A stretch of DNA of 42,325 nucleotides from Clostridiales bacterium UBA5446 (GTDB taxonomy: Bacteria; Bacillota; Clostridia; Oscillospirales; Oscillospiraceae), in NCBI GenBank assembly GCA_002427465.1, contig DIRC01000043.1, forward strand, positions 1-42,325. Reading direction: 5' to 3'. Of this stretch, positions 19,452 to 28,006 are shown one piece after another. Position 1 is the first letter of the stretch. Every line of letters starts with the position of its first letter. The translations under genes and the position numbers were made by a program. The notes below the pieces were generated by a model. That model saw nothing but the letters and a program-made list of their open reading frames with translations. It did not search any database and was not told where the DNA came from.

Positions 19452-20059
19452 TATTTCACCAGCTTAAACACGATTGTTTTTCTTGAGCCGCCGGACTTTA
19501 GCACAATGCTGCTTTCGGCGTATTCCACATTGTCGCAGAGGGCCGCGAAATCCGAAACCGGCGTGAGCACCTCGTATCCGAATCCGTCTCCCCGATAGTG
19601 CATGGGGATGGTCACCGTCGCGCCTATGGCGTCCGCCGTGCGCTTTGCCGCCGCCGCGTCAATGGTGTAATACCCGCCCACCGGGATCATCAGGGCGTCC
19701 AGCCTGCCGATGGCCCCGATCTGTCCCGGCGTCAGTTCATGCCCCAGATCACCCAGATGGGCTGCCCGTAACCCGTCCCCCTCGATGATATGGATGGTGT
19801 TCGCGCCCCGTTTTTCTCCCTTGACCTCATCATGCCAAGCATCGAGCCGCTCCACCCGCAGCGCCGGCGTCCTTCCGGTGAGTTTGACCGTTTCCGCGGC
19901 GCCGTGGTCGGCATGACCATGGCTGCAAAGCACTATATCCGCTTCCAGCGGTGGAAGGCTCAGCCCCGGCACGCTGCCTTCGGAATAGGGGTCAAGCACG
20001 ACGGAGCCGCTTTGAAATTCCAATTTGAAACAGGCGTGTCCATACCATGTTATCTTCAT
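19451..20059 (-). CDS. Metal-dependent hydrolase, UPF0173 metallo-beta-lactamase fold
   Basis: 202 residues with the opening MKITWYGHACF typical of the UPF0173/UlaG-like branch. The HxHxDH metal motif is at His47-His49-Asp51-His52 (SHGHADH), and later ligands are in HLGDLGH and PMHYRGD. These proteins hydrolyse phosphodiester, ester or lactone bonds; the substrate of this branch is not established. It is the first gene of a two-gene operon with the Nudix hydrolase (one-base overlap), so the two may act on related nucleotide derivatives. Confidence 0.88.
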   Translation of the reverse strand: MKITWYGHACFKLEFQSGSVVLDPYSEGSVPGLSLPPLEADIVLCSHGHADHGAAETVKLTGRTPALRVERLDAWHDEVKGEKRGANTIHIIEGDGLRAAHLGDLGHELTPGQIGAIGRLDALMIPVGGYYTIDAAAAKRTADAIGATVTIPMHYRGDGFGYEVLTPVSDFAALCDNVEYAESSIVLKSGGSRKTIVFKLVK

Positions 20060-20216
20060 TGCTGTTCCACCTCCTTGAATTTTCCCCGATATTCGCCCTG
20101 CGGCGCGTCCCGCGCCGGGGCGCAGGCCTAAGCGCCCGCCCCCGGAAATGCGGGTGCGCGTGATCTTCCTGCTTTTCCGTTATTATATCAGCTTCCCGCA
20201 GCGGCGGCAACCGTTA

Positions 20217-20245
20217 TTGACCAATATGGCGGCGGGTGGTATGAT
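20217..20245 (+). promoter_or_regulatory. Sigma-A promoter of the VanY-type gene
   Basis: TTGACC and TATGAT are separated by exactly 17 bases; transcription would begin near 20252. This rules out start codons further upstream and supports the TTG at 20295. Confidence 0.65.
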
Positions 20246-20294
20246 GATTGGACTTATGGCAATACCCGCCAATACTATTCCGCAGGTGATAGAT

Positions 20295-21062
20295 TTGGAT
20301 ACAAAAAAAATTGTCCGCATCCTATTAGGCTCGCTGCTTTTGGCGGTGTTTGTGTTTTTTATTCTTCTTTTAGGCACCAACAGCCTTTCCCCCTCCGGCC
20401 GGGCCTCACCCGCCGCCGGGACTCAAACTCCCGCGCCGCCCGTTGAGACGCCAACGCCGGAGCCGACTCCGGAGCCGACTCCCGAACCGACTCCCGAACC
20501 CACCCCCGGCCTGCCGGACGTGGATATCGGCTCATGGGCCCTTAAGCTGGTTAACAGCCAGAACAGCATCGGGGAATACACCCCGGAGCTGACGGAAACC
20601 GAGAACGGGCAATGGTTCGATTCCCGCGCCGTCTCCGCTCTGGAGGATTTCATGGCGGCAGCCAGGGAAGAGGGCCTTTCGGTCTATCTCTCCTCCACCT
20701 ACCGGGACTTTGCCACCCAAAAATACCTCTATGACCTGAAGGTCTCCCAGTACGGCGAGAGCATTGCGAAAACCATCGTCGTCCCCCCCGGCACCAGCGA
20801 GCACCAGCTTGGCCTCGCCGCGGATATAACCGACCGGTATTATCAGTATAAAAATGCGGCTCTGGCGGACACCGACCTGTTCAAGTGGATGTATGCCCAT
20901 TGTGCGGAATACGGCTTTATACTCCGCTATCCCGAAGACAAGACCGATATAACGGGCGTGATGTACGAGCCTTGGCATTTTCGCTATGTGGGCGGGGAGG
21001 CCGCCGCGTATATCATGGAAAACGGCCTGTGCCTCGAAGAATTCCTGGCGCTTTACGAATAA
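20295..21062 (+). CDS. D-alanyl-D-alanine carboxypeptidase, VanY type, membrane anchored
   Basis: 255 residues from the TTG at 20295, chosen because AGGTGAT lies just ahead and the promoter at 20217-20245 lies inside any longer reading. It gives a classic start: MDTKKIVR then one membrane segment (about 8-27), then a Pro/Thr/Glu stalk, then the peptidase M15B domain. Zinc ligands are His170 and Asp177 (SEHQLGLAADI) and His228 (EPWHFRYVG). The enzyme trims the terminal D-Ala from peptidoglycan stem peptides outside the membrane. No VanR/S/H/A/X genes are near, so this is a housekeeping wall enzyme and not a vancomycin cluster. Confidence 0.88.
   Translation: MDTKKIVRILLGSLLLAVFVFFILLLGTNSLSPSGRASPAAGTQTPAPPVETPTPEPTPEPTPEPTPEPTPGLPDVDIGSWALKLVNSQNSIGEYTPELTETENGQWFDSRAVSALEDFMAAAREEGLSVYLSSTYRDFATQKYLYDLKVSQYGESIAKTIVVPPGTSEHQLGLAADITDRYYQYKNAALADTDLFKWMYAHCAEYGFILRYPEDKTDITGVMYEPWHFRYVGGEAAAYIMENGLCLEEFLALYE
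20454..20505 (+). repeat. 12-bp tandem repeat coding TPEP units in the VanY-type stalk
   Basis: Four near-identical 12-base units (ACTCCGGAGCCG and variants) encode consecutive TPEP tetrapeptides between the membrane anchor and the catalytic domain. Confidence 0.8.
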
Positions 21063-21063
21063 T

Positions 21064-21098
21064 AAAAAAGCTTCCGGCCCGGGGCCGGAAGCTTTTTT
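21064..21098. terminator. Bidirectional terminator between the VanY-type gene and mscS
   Basis: A perfect 16-bp stem begins with six A's and ends with six T's around a CGG loop. It overlaps the mscS stop region and serves both convergent genes. Confidence 0.92.
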
Positions 21099-21925
21099 TA
21101 TGAGGACTCGGGCCCACGGATATCTGCCATACGCACATCCAGGCGGTCATAGGACATGAAAAGGCCGGCTGCGTCCAAATATGCCTTGGCCGATTCGTTC
21201 ATGTCGAAATATACCCCCCAGTAATCCGCGCTTTTAACCCAGGAAACCAGCGTGTATTCAATGTTGCTCCCCTGATATGCCGACAGCCGGACAACGGGCT
21301 CGGGATCGGCCAGTATCCGGCCGTCCGCCCGGGCGGCGGCAATCAGCGCCTCCCTCACCCGGTCCACGGGGCAATCGTAGGAAATGGCAAAAACCCGGTC
21401 CACCCGCCGGAGGGGCTCGCTGGTGCAGTTGGTGATCCGGGTGGAAACGATCTCCCGGTTCGGCACGTATATTCGCCTTTTGTCAAACGTAAGAAGCGTG
21501 GTATAAAACAGGCGGATGGACATGACCTCGCCCTCCACGGAATCCAGCTGCACATGGTCGCCGGAGACAAATGGCTTGGTGAAAAGGATCGTGAACCCGG
21601 AAAACAGGTTTTCCAGGATGTTTTGCAGGGACAGGGACAGTGCAAGCCCGACGACGCCCAGAGCCGCCACCAGGGTGGCGGAGGGAATCCCCATCTTCTC
21701 CGCAAGGATCAGGATCACGATGACCCACAGGGCCACCTTGACACAGGAACTGATAAAGCTTTTCAGCCCCTTTTCCAGCCGGCTTTTTTCAAGGGCCCGG
21801 ACGGTCAGCCTGTTGGCAATTCTGATCACGATGATCCCGATGAAAAAGATGAGCAGCACCGACAGCAGCGTACCGAGGCTGAAGTCGCCTATGGATTTAT
21901 CCAAGAGTTTGTTGATTGATTCCAT
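21098..21925 (-). CDS. mscS: Small-conductance mechanosensitive channel MscS
   Basis: 275 residues: three membrane segments (about 17-37, 62-80 and 83-110), the Gly/Ala-rich pore helix TLVAALGVVGLALSLSLQNILENLFSGF, then the cytoplasmic beta and alpha/beta domains with VPNREIVSTRITNCT. Homoheptamers open under membrane tension to release solutes on hypo-osmotic shock. Length is that of classic MscS. GGGAG lies six bases before the ATG. It is 36 bases downstream of the CoA-disulfide-reductase gene on the same strand only in the reverse sense: mscS is transcribed away from the coenzyme-A gene's end, not into it. Confidence 0.92.
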   Translation of the reverse strand: MESINKLLDKSIGDFSLGTLLSVLLIFFIGIIVIRIANRLTVRALEKSRLEKGLKSFISSCVKVALWVIVILILAEKMGIPSATLVAALGVVGLALSLSLQNILENLFSGFTILFTKPFVSGDHVQLDSVEGEVMSIRLFYTTLLTFDKRRIYVPNREIVSTRITNCTSEPLRRVDRVFAISYDCPVDRVREALIAAARADGRILADPEPVVRLSAYQGSNIEYTLVSWVKSADYWGVYFDMNESAKAYLDAAGLFMSYDRLDVRMADIRGPESS

Positions 21926-21961
21926 GATTTACTCCCGAAAATAATTCGCTTTTCCCCGCCG

Positions 21962-23662
21962 TTAAAAAGGCGCTGCGCCGCAGGGGAAGGCTCCGGCCGC
22001 CGACGCGGGGGCATTCCCGGCCGCCTTGGCGTAAAAGCGCCATCCGCCCGCCAGGTTATAGCAGTCGAAGCCCAGCCCCGTCAGCATCCGGCAGGCCACA
22101 TAACTGCGCATACCGGAATAGCAGTTTACATACACGGGTTTTGCGGCGTCCAACTCCGATACGCGGCCGCGCAGTTCGTCAAGGGGAATACTCACCGCCC
22201 CGTCGATATGGCCTGCCGAAAACTCGCGAGGATCCTGTACGTCCAGAAGGGTCACGCTTCCGTCCCGGGGCAGGCTTTCCACATCGTTCCAGTGAATCTG
22301 CTTCATGATCCCGCCCCTGATGTTTTCAATGACGAAGCCGGCCATATTCACCGGGTCCTTGGCCGAGGAGAAGGGCGGCGCATAAGCCAGCTCCAACTCC
22401 GCCAGATCCCCGGCGGTCATGCCCGCCCGGATGGCCGCCGCCATCACGTCGATCCGTTTGTCCACACCGGAAAAGCCGATGATCTGGGCGCCGAGTATCC
22501 GGCCGCTTTCCGGGTCGAAAATGGTTTTCAGCGTCATGCTCCCGGCCCCCGGATAATACGTGGCGTGGGACGCGGAATAGGTGACCGTCTTGTCGTAGCT
22601 TACACCCGCGGCCCGGGCCGTTTTTTCGTTTAGTCCCACAGACGCCGCGGTCATGTCAAAAATCTTGATGATGCTTGTGCCGAGAGAACCCCGGTACCGG
22701 CTCTCGATCCCGCAGATGTTGTCCGCCGCGATGCGGCCCTGCTTGTTGGCGGGGCCGGCCAGGGGGATGACGGCCGGCGCGCCGGTCACCAGCTGCCTGA
22801 CCTCCACCGCGTCGCCGGCCGCGTAAATATCCGGGTCTGAGGTGCGCATCCGGTCGTCGGTCACAATGGCGCCCTTCTCGCCCAGAGTCAGTCCCGCGCG
22901 CCGGGCCAAGTCCGTATCGGGGGTGACGCCCGTGGCGATCACCGCCAGATCGCAGGTCAGCGCCTCCCCGCCCGCGAGAGTCACCAGCAGCCGTCCGTCC
23001 TTTTCCGAAAAACGCTCCGGCGACGACCGGAAGCGCAGGTCAATCCCCTTTTTCCGCAGATACCCGTGGATCTGGCAGGCCATGTCGTAATCCAATGGGG
23101 GCAGGATCTGATCCCGGCGCTGCAGCATGACGGTCTCAATACCGGCATGCACCAGATTCTCCGCAACCTCGATCCCGATAAAGCCGCCGCCCATGACCAC
23201 GGCCCGCTTCGGCCGCTTTTCTTCGATATATTCCTTTATCCGGTAGGTATCCTCCACGGTCCTGAGAGTGAACACCCGCGCATCGTCCACACCGGGGATA
23301 TCCGGCACAGCCGGGCTCGCGCCGGGAGCCAGAATCAGCTTATCATAGCTTTCCCTGTATTCCGTGCCGTCATCAAGACGCTTTACGGTCACGGTCCCGG
23401 ACGCCCGGTCTATCCCGACAACCTCCTGCCGGGTGCGCACGTCAATGTTGAAGCGTTCGCGGAAGCCCTGTGGCGTCTGGAGAGTGAGGGCACCTTTGCT
23501 TCTGATCACGCCGCCGATATAATACGGCAGGCCGCAGTTGGCATAGGACACATAGCCCGTGCGCTCAAATATGATAATCTTCGCGGATTCATCCAGACGG
23601 CGAAGCCGCGCCGCCGCGGTCGCGCCGCCGGCAACGCCGCCGATGATCAGGATTTTCTTCAT
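21962..23662 (-). CDS. CoA-disulfide reductase/persulfide reductase with C-terminal rhodanese domain
   Basis: 566 residues. FAD motif IIGGVAGGATAAARLRR, redox Cys43 in SYANCGLPYYIGG (the single active-site Cys of the CoADR class), second nucleotide motif VMGGGFIGIEVAENL, and the FAD-contact ATGVTPDTDL and YAAGDAVEV. The last about 100 residues form a rhodanese domain with Cys514 in NCYSGMRSY. Such CoADR-rhodanese fusions reduce CoA disulfides or CoA/glutathione persulfides and polysulfides with NAD(P)H. The ATG at 23662 has GGAGG eight bases upstream; an ATG five codons earlier overlaps that site. It is upstream of mscS on the same strand with a 36-base gap, so co-transcription is possible. 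A sulfur or thiol redox role is inferred. Confidence 0.9.
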   Translation of the reverse strand: MKKILIIGGVAGGATAAARLRRLDESAKIIIFERTGYVSYANCGLPYYIGGVIRSKGALTLQTPQGFRERFNIDVRTRQEVVGIDRASGTVTVKRLDDGTEYRESYDKLILAPGASPAVPDIPGVDDARVFTLRTVEDTYRIKEYIEEKRPKRAVVMGGGFIGIEVAENLVHAGIETVMLQRRDQILPPLDYDMACQIHGYLRKKGIDLRFRSSPERFSEKDGRLLVTLAGGEALTCDLAVIATGVTPDTDLARRAGLTLGEKGAIVTDDRMRTSDPDIYAAGDAVEVRQLVTGAPAVIPLAGPANKQGRIAADNICGIESRYRGSLGTSIIKIFDMTAASVGLNEKTARAAGVSYDKTVTYSASHATYYPGAGSMTLKTIFDPESGRILGAQIIGFSGVDKRIDVMAAAIRAGMTAGDLAELELAYAPPFSSAKDPVNMAGFVIENIRGGIMKQIHWNDVESLPRDGSVTLLDVQDPREFSAGHIDGAVSIPLDELRGRVSELDAAKPVYVNCYSGMRSYVACRMLTGLGFDCYNLAGGWRFYAKAAGNAPASAAGAFPCGAAPF

Positions 23663-23867
23663 GCTGTCGGCCTCCATTTTGCGCCGAACCCCTGTCTGTC
23701 AGGGTCGCCCGGCGGTAATGTCAAAATTTTTTCACTTTAGCCCCCTCGCGCAATGGGGTTATTTTACCACGGAAGCCGCAAAATGTCTTAAAAAACAGTG
23801 AACAAATTTAAAAGTCCCTCGTCTAAGCCTGTCATAGGCATGATTTCATTCAGAAGGGTTGACAGAC

Positions 23868-25193
23868 TTGAAATTAATTGGCAGCAAGCGAAAAAAGACC
23901 CGCCGCCCCCGGCGCAGGTCTCCCGTGGCGGCGATACTCTGCTCGGTGTTTGGTATTCTCGTTCTTGCCGTGGCGGCATACAGCATCTGGGAATCTCCTC
24001 CCCGGCATCATGATGCCGGGCTGACGGCGCCCGTCCGGCCTTCAGATCAGGGCGGGTCCGGCCCGGACGAATCCCCGCGGCCTCCTTCTCCTTCCCAATC
24101 CCAGAACTCACCTGACCACAACGACGCCATCTATACCTTTTGGATCGTGGGCAAGGACAAGGTGGGCGCAAACACAGACACCATCCTCGTGGGCAGCCTG
24201 AATACCGATACGCACGCGATAAACGTCATCAGCATCCCCCGGGATACCCTGGTGAACACCCCTTCCAACGTCAAAAAAGTCAACGTCCTGTACGGATACG
24301 ACCTTAATCAGGGCGGCAACGGCATCGACGGCCTGAACGACGGCCTCCGGGATCTTCTCGGATTCTATACGGACTTTTACGCCGTGGTGGATTTGACGGC
24401 CTTCGAAAAGCTGGTGGATGCCATCGGCGGCGTCTGGTACGACGTGCCGGTGAATATGTATTACAACGACCCGGATCAGAGCCTGAACATTGCTATCCCC
24501 AAGGGGTATCAATGGCTCAGCGGCGAAAACGCGCTTAAGGTGGTGCGCTTCCGCTCCGGATACGCCAACGCCGACATCGGGCGCATCGGGACCCAGCAGG
24601 ATTTTCTGAAATCCGTCGCCTCCCAGATGCTCACCCTGGGGAACATACCCAATCTGACCAAGGTATCCTCCATCTTCACGGAATATGTGGACACCGAACT
24701 GACCGCCGCCAACATTTCCTTCCTGGCCAGGGAATTTCTGCTCTGCAAATCCGAAAATATCAATTTTTACACGCTGCCCGGCAATTACGGGGACAGCATC
24801 GGCGGCTTTTCCTATGTGTCCCTGTACCTGGACGAGTGGCTGGAAATGGTCAATAAATACCTGAACCCCTGGAGCGATGAGGTTACCGCGGAAAACGTGA
24901 ATATCCTGACGCGGGAAAACGGCGTACTCACCGCCACCACCGGCGTCATCGCCGGCGGAAAAGATTCTTTCCTGACCATGAAGGATTACCTGAATTCCAG
25001 ACGCGGCACGGGCAGCTCCGAAACCCCGGCCGCTACCAAGACCCCGGACACCCCCGAAGCCCCGGCCGCTACCAAGACCCCGGACACCCCCGAAACTCCG
25101 GTTACTCCCGAAGCCCCGGTTACTCCCGAAAACCCGGTCACTCCCGAAAACCCGGTTACTCCCGAAAACCCGGACATATCCCAAAGCGCCTGA
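23868..25193 (+). CDS. LytR-CpsA-Psr (LCP) family cell-wall glycopolymer ligase
   Basis: 441 residues from a TTG at 23868, preceded by AGAAGGG at nine bases; an earlier TTG abuts the ribosome site. A basic N-terminus (SKRKKTRRPRRR) and one membrane segment lead to the LCP domain: DTILVGSLNTDTHAINVISIPRDT, then KVNVLYGYDLNQGG, FYAVVDLTAFEKLVDAIGGV, and VVRFRSGYANADIGRIGTQQDFL with the conserved Arg pair. LCP enzymes move teichoic acid or capsule polymers from lipid carriers to peptidoglycan. The C-terminal 60 residues are Pro/Thr/Glu-rich repeats, likely wall-spanning. No polymer synthesis genes are adjacent. Confidence 0.9.
   Translation: MKLIGSKRKKTRRPRRRSPVAAILCSVFGILVLAVAAYSIWESPPRHHDAGLTAPVRPSDQGGSGPDESPRPPSPSQSQNSPDHNDAIYTFWIVGKDKVGANTDTILVGSLNTDTHAINVISIPRDTLVNTPSNVKKVNVLYGYDLNQGGNGIDGLNDGLRDLLGFYTDFYAVVDLTAFEKLVDAIGGVWYDVPVNMYYNDPDQSLNIAIPKGYQWLSGENALKVVRFRSGYANADIGRIGTQQDFLKSVASQMLTLGNIPNLTKVSSIFTEYVDTELTAANISFLAREFLLCKSENINFYTLPGNYGDSIGGFSYVSLYLDEWLEMVNKYLNPWSDEVTAENVNILTRENGVLTATTGVIAGGKDSFLTMKDYLNSRRGTGSSETPAATKTPDTPEAPAATKTPDTPETPVTPEAPVTPENPVTPENPVTPENPDISQSA
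25024..25166 (+). repeat. Nested tandem repeats in the 3' end of the LCP gene
   Basis: Two 36-base units (25024-25058 and 25060-25094) encode PAATKTPDTPEA-like blocks, followed by four 18-base units starting at 25098, 25116, 25134 and 25152 (consensus CCGGTTACTCCCGAA plus three), encoding TPENPV. The unit lengths keep the frame. Confidence 0.85.
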
Positions 25194-25199
25194 ATTTCT

Positions 25200-25236
25200 A
25201 AAACCGGCCCCTGTGCCTCGGCACGGGGCCGGTTTT
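25200..25236. terminator. Bidirectional terminator between the LCP gene and the FAD dehydrogenase gene
   Basis: A stem of 16 bp with one bulged T (25212) and a tetraloop, flanked by A's on the left and TTTTT on the right, between convergent genes. Confidence 0.88.
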
Positions 25237-26798
25237 TATTCCGGATTTGCTTCCCTCAGGCTTTGAAGCACGGCTTCGGCGCAGCGCATCCCATCCACGG
25301 CGGCGCTGGTGATGCCGCCGGCATAACCAGCCCCCTCCCCACAGGGATACAGGCCGGCTATTGACGAGCACCTGTCCCCGTCCCGGAGGATGCGCACCGG
25401 CGAGGAGGAGCGGGTTTCCGGCCCGGTCAAAACCGCGTCGGCCAGATCGAAGCCCCGGAGCTTTCGCCCGAACTCCGGCAGGGCCCGGGCCAGCACATCG
25501 GTGATTTTCTCCGGCAGCACGGCGCGGAGATTCCCCCAGCGCACCCCCGGAAGATAGGTCGGCCGGATCAGGCCCGGGCCGGCGCTTTCCCGGTTCTTCA
25601 GAAAATCTCCCGCCAATTGGGCCGGTGCGGAATAGTCCCCGCCCCCATACAGGAAGGCGGCCTTTTCGATATCCCGCTGCCAGATCATCCCGCCCAGCGG
25701 CCCCGGATAGGGGAAATCCTCCGGCCTGAGTGTCACCAGCAGGGCGGAATTCGCATTATCACCATCCCGGGCGTGGCGGCTCATGCCGTTGGTGACGACC
25801 CCGCCCGCCTCGGATGCCGCGGCGATGACCTCGCCCCCCGGACACATACAAAAGGTATAGGCGCTTTCCCCGTCCGGCAGATGTACCGCCAGGGCATAGT
25901 CCGCCGGGGGCAGACATCCCCGCTCCGCGCCGTACTGGGCCAGATCCACATCGGCCTGCCGGTGCTCGATGCGCACGCCCATAGAAAAGGGCTTGGGCGC
26001 CATCGGAACGCCAAGGCCATGCAGCATTTCGAAGGTGTCCCTGGCGCTGTGCCCCGCCGCAAGGATTAGCCGCGGACAATCCAGGCGGTATTCCCCCTCC
26101 GGAGAGGTGACAAAAGCCCCTGTCAGGACGCCTCCCTTAATGTCCAGCCCCGTAAACCGGTGATTAAACCGCACCTGGCCTCCCAAGGCGATGACGGCGC
26201 CGCGGATATTCCGCACCACCTCCGCAAGAATGTCCGTGCCCACGTGGGGCTTTGCGTCCCACATGACGCTTTCCGGCGCTCCGTGGACCGCAAACTGGCT
26301 CAGCACCCAGCCGATGCGCGGATCATGTGTTCCCGTATTCAGCTTGCCGTCCGAAAACGTGCCCGCCCCGCCCTCGCCGAACTGGACGTTGCCCTCCGGG
26401 TCGAAGGGCCCGCCGGCGCGGAACGCCGCGACCTTTTGCCGCCGCGTCTCCACATCCGGCCCCCGTTCAAGGACGATGGGGTTCGCCCCGGCTTTCGCCA
26501 GAACCAGGGCGGCAAACATCCCCGCCGGGCCGAAGCCGACGATGACTGGCGGCTTTCCCGGCGGCGGGCAGCAGACGATCTTGTAGCCCTCGTCCCGGGC
26601 CTTTTCGTCCCCCCGCAGCCGCACGCCCGCCGTATATATCCAGCGAATGGCATTTTTCCGCCGGGCGTCCAGGGATTTCCTCAAAATTTTAAACGACTCA
26701 ATCTCCTCCGGCGGGACGCCCAGAGCCTCTGCCGCCAGAAAGGGCAGGCTCTTTTCGTCCCCATCCGGCGGGAGGATAAGGTTCGGCACACGTCTCAT
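25236..26798 (-). CDS. Uncharacterised FAD-dependent dehydrogenase (COG2509 type)
   Basis: 520 residues. The FAD-binding motif is VGFGPAGMFAALVLAKAG (about residue 85), with LERG at the end of the second strand; downstream GNVQFGEGGAGTFSDGKLNT is a signature of this flavoprotein family, and LYPCGEGAGYAGGITSAAVDG closes the FAD site. The N-terminal about 80 residues form the small domain usual in the family. The reaction is not known. The ATG at 26798 overlaps the stop of the upstream flavoprotein (ATGA) and follows GGGGAGG by eight bases. It is the last gene of mscL-BaiN-like-this. Confidence 0.85.
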   Translation of the reverse strand: MRRVPNLILPPDGDEKSLPFLAAEALGVPPEEIESFKILRKSLDARRKNAIRWIYTAGVRLRGDEKARDEGYKIVCCPPPGKPPVIVGFGPAGMFAALVLAKAGANPIVLERGPDVETRRQKVAAFRAGGPFDPEGNVQFGEGGAGTFSDGKLNTGTHDPRIGWVLSQFAVHGAPESVMWDAKPHVGTDILAEVVRNIRGAVIALGGQVRFNHRFTGLDIKGGVLTGAFVTSPEGEYRLDCPRLILAAGHSARDTFEMLHGLGVPMAPKPFSMGVRIEHRQADVDLAQYGAERGCLPPADYALAVHLPDGESAYTFCMCPGGEVIAAASEAGGVVTNGMSRHARDGDNANSALLVTLRPEDFPYPGPLGGMIWQRDIEKAAFLYGGGDYSAPAQLAGDFLKNRESAGPGLIRPTYLPGVRWGNLRAVLPEKITDVLARALPEFGRKLRGFDLADAVLTGPETRSSSPVRILRDGDRCSSIAGLYPCGEGAGYAGGITSAAVDGMRCAEAVLQSLREANPE

Positions 26799-28006
26799 CG
26801 CCCCAGCCTCCCCGCCAGACGGCCCGAAGCCCAGGCCCATTGGAGGTTATAGCCGCCGCAGTCCCCGTCAATGTCCAGCACTTCGCCGCAGGCGAAAAGG
26901 CCGGGTACAAGCCGGCTTTCCAGGGTGGCGGGATCGAATTCCGACGTCCTGATTCCCCCCGCCGTCACCTGTGCGTTCTGAAATCCCTCCGTCCCGCGAA
27001 CCGGCAGCGTGAATGCCTTGCAGGCGGAAACCGCCCGGCGCAGTTCGCCATCCGTCAGCGCGCCGATGGGCTTTGTCCCATCCAGGCCGGCATATTTGAC
27101 AACCATCCGCCCAAGCCTGTTGTGCAGCGCGCCCGTTAAAAGTTCTCCGGCGGCAAGAGCCTGGGCCTTTTCCCGCCTGGCCGACAGCAGCGCGAAAACG
27201 TCCTTTTCCGGATATGCCCGCAGAAAATCCAGCGCCAGCGTCATCTGCCGGTCCCCGGCCTCCGATACCGCCCGGGAAGCATCGAAGGCGGCGGGGCCGG
27301 AAACGCCGGAATCCGTGAAAAGCAGCTCCCCGGCGCCGGAGGCAAGAACCTCCCCGCCGCTTTCCAGGGTCAGCCCTGCGTCGGCCTTGATGCCCTTCAG
27401 CGCCCGGGGATAGGCATTTTCCGTCGTGATCTGCACCAGAGCGGGACGAAGGGCGGTGCGGGAATGCCCCAGAGATTGGAGAAGCGCATACCCGTCCTTG
27501 CCGCCCCCCAGTTTTTCCCCGGCCGCGCCGCCCGCGGCGACGATCACGGCGTCCGCCTCCAGCGATTCCGTATCGGTAATTACTGAAAATCCGCCGCCTG
27601 CGCGTTTAATCTCCCGGGCGGGCTGTCCTGAAAGCAGCCGGACCCCCGATTGCTCCAGCCCATACCGCAGCACATCGGCCACGCTGTTGGCGGAGTTGGA
27701 CAGGGGGTAGACGCGCCCGCCCGGCTCCGTCACGGTCAGCAGGCCCAAATCCTTAAAAAATTCCAGCACATCGGCGGGGGGAAACGCCTCTATGGTGTGG
27801 GCCATGAAGCCCACATCCGTCCCATGGTAGTGTTGGAGAGAGCAGTCCGTATTGGTGAGATTGCACCGGCCGTTTCCCGTGGCCATGAGCTTTCGCCCCA
27901 GCCTGGCCTGACGCTCCAGCAGAATCACGCTGTTTTCCCGCCTTTCCCCGGCGGTAATGGCGGCAACCATCCCTGAGGCGCCCCCGCCGATCACAATGAC
28001 CGTCAT
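26795..28006 (-). CDS. BaiN/HI0933-family NAD(P)/FAD-dependent oxidoreductase
   Basis: 403 residues. IVIGGGASGMVAAITAG is the FAD motif at the N-terminus; LGRKLMATGNGRCNLTN and ELLFTDSGVSGPAAFDASR are family signatures, and PGLFACGEVLDIDGDCGGYNLQWAWASG closes the site. Some members were proposed to act in bile-acid 7-dehydroxylation (BaiN), but most have no known reaction. No other bai genes are present, so a bile-acid role is not supported here. The ATG overlaps the mscL stop by one base (TAATG). Confidence 0.88.
   Translation of the reverse strand: MTVIVIGGGASGMVAAITAGERRENSVILLERQARLGRKLMATGNGRCNLTNTDCSLQHYHGTDVGFMAHTIEAFPPADVLEFFKDLGLLTVTEPGGRVYPLSNSANSVADVLRYGLEQSGVRLLSGQPAREIKRAGGGFSVITDTESLEADAVIVAAGGAAGEKLGGGKDGYALLQSLGHSRTALRPALVQITTENAYPRALKGIKADAGLTLESGGEVLASGAGELLFTDSGVSGPAAFDASRAVSEAGDRQMTLALDFLRAYPEKDVFALLSARREKAQALAAGELLTGALHNRLGRMVVKYAGLDGTKPIGALTDGELRRAVSACKAFTLPVRGTEGFQNAQVTAGGIRTSEFDPATLESRLVPGLFACGEVLDIDGDCGGYNLQWAWASGRLAGRLGR

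Noticed and set aside
20295..21062. Vancomycin-resistance cluster suggested by the VanY-type enzyme
   Set aside because: No ligase, dehydrogenase, dipeptidase or two-component genes lie near; a lone VanY-type peptidase is common in Clostridia.
25024..25166. Regular repeats that could suggest a CRISPR array
   Set aside because: Units are in frame with the LCP gene, lack unique spacers and encode a Pro/Thr-rich tail.
26795..28006. Bile-acid 7-dehydroxylation function from the BaiN-like protein
   Set aside because: The family is broad and no other bai gene is present; its neighbours are mscL and another flavoprotein.
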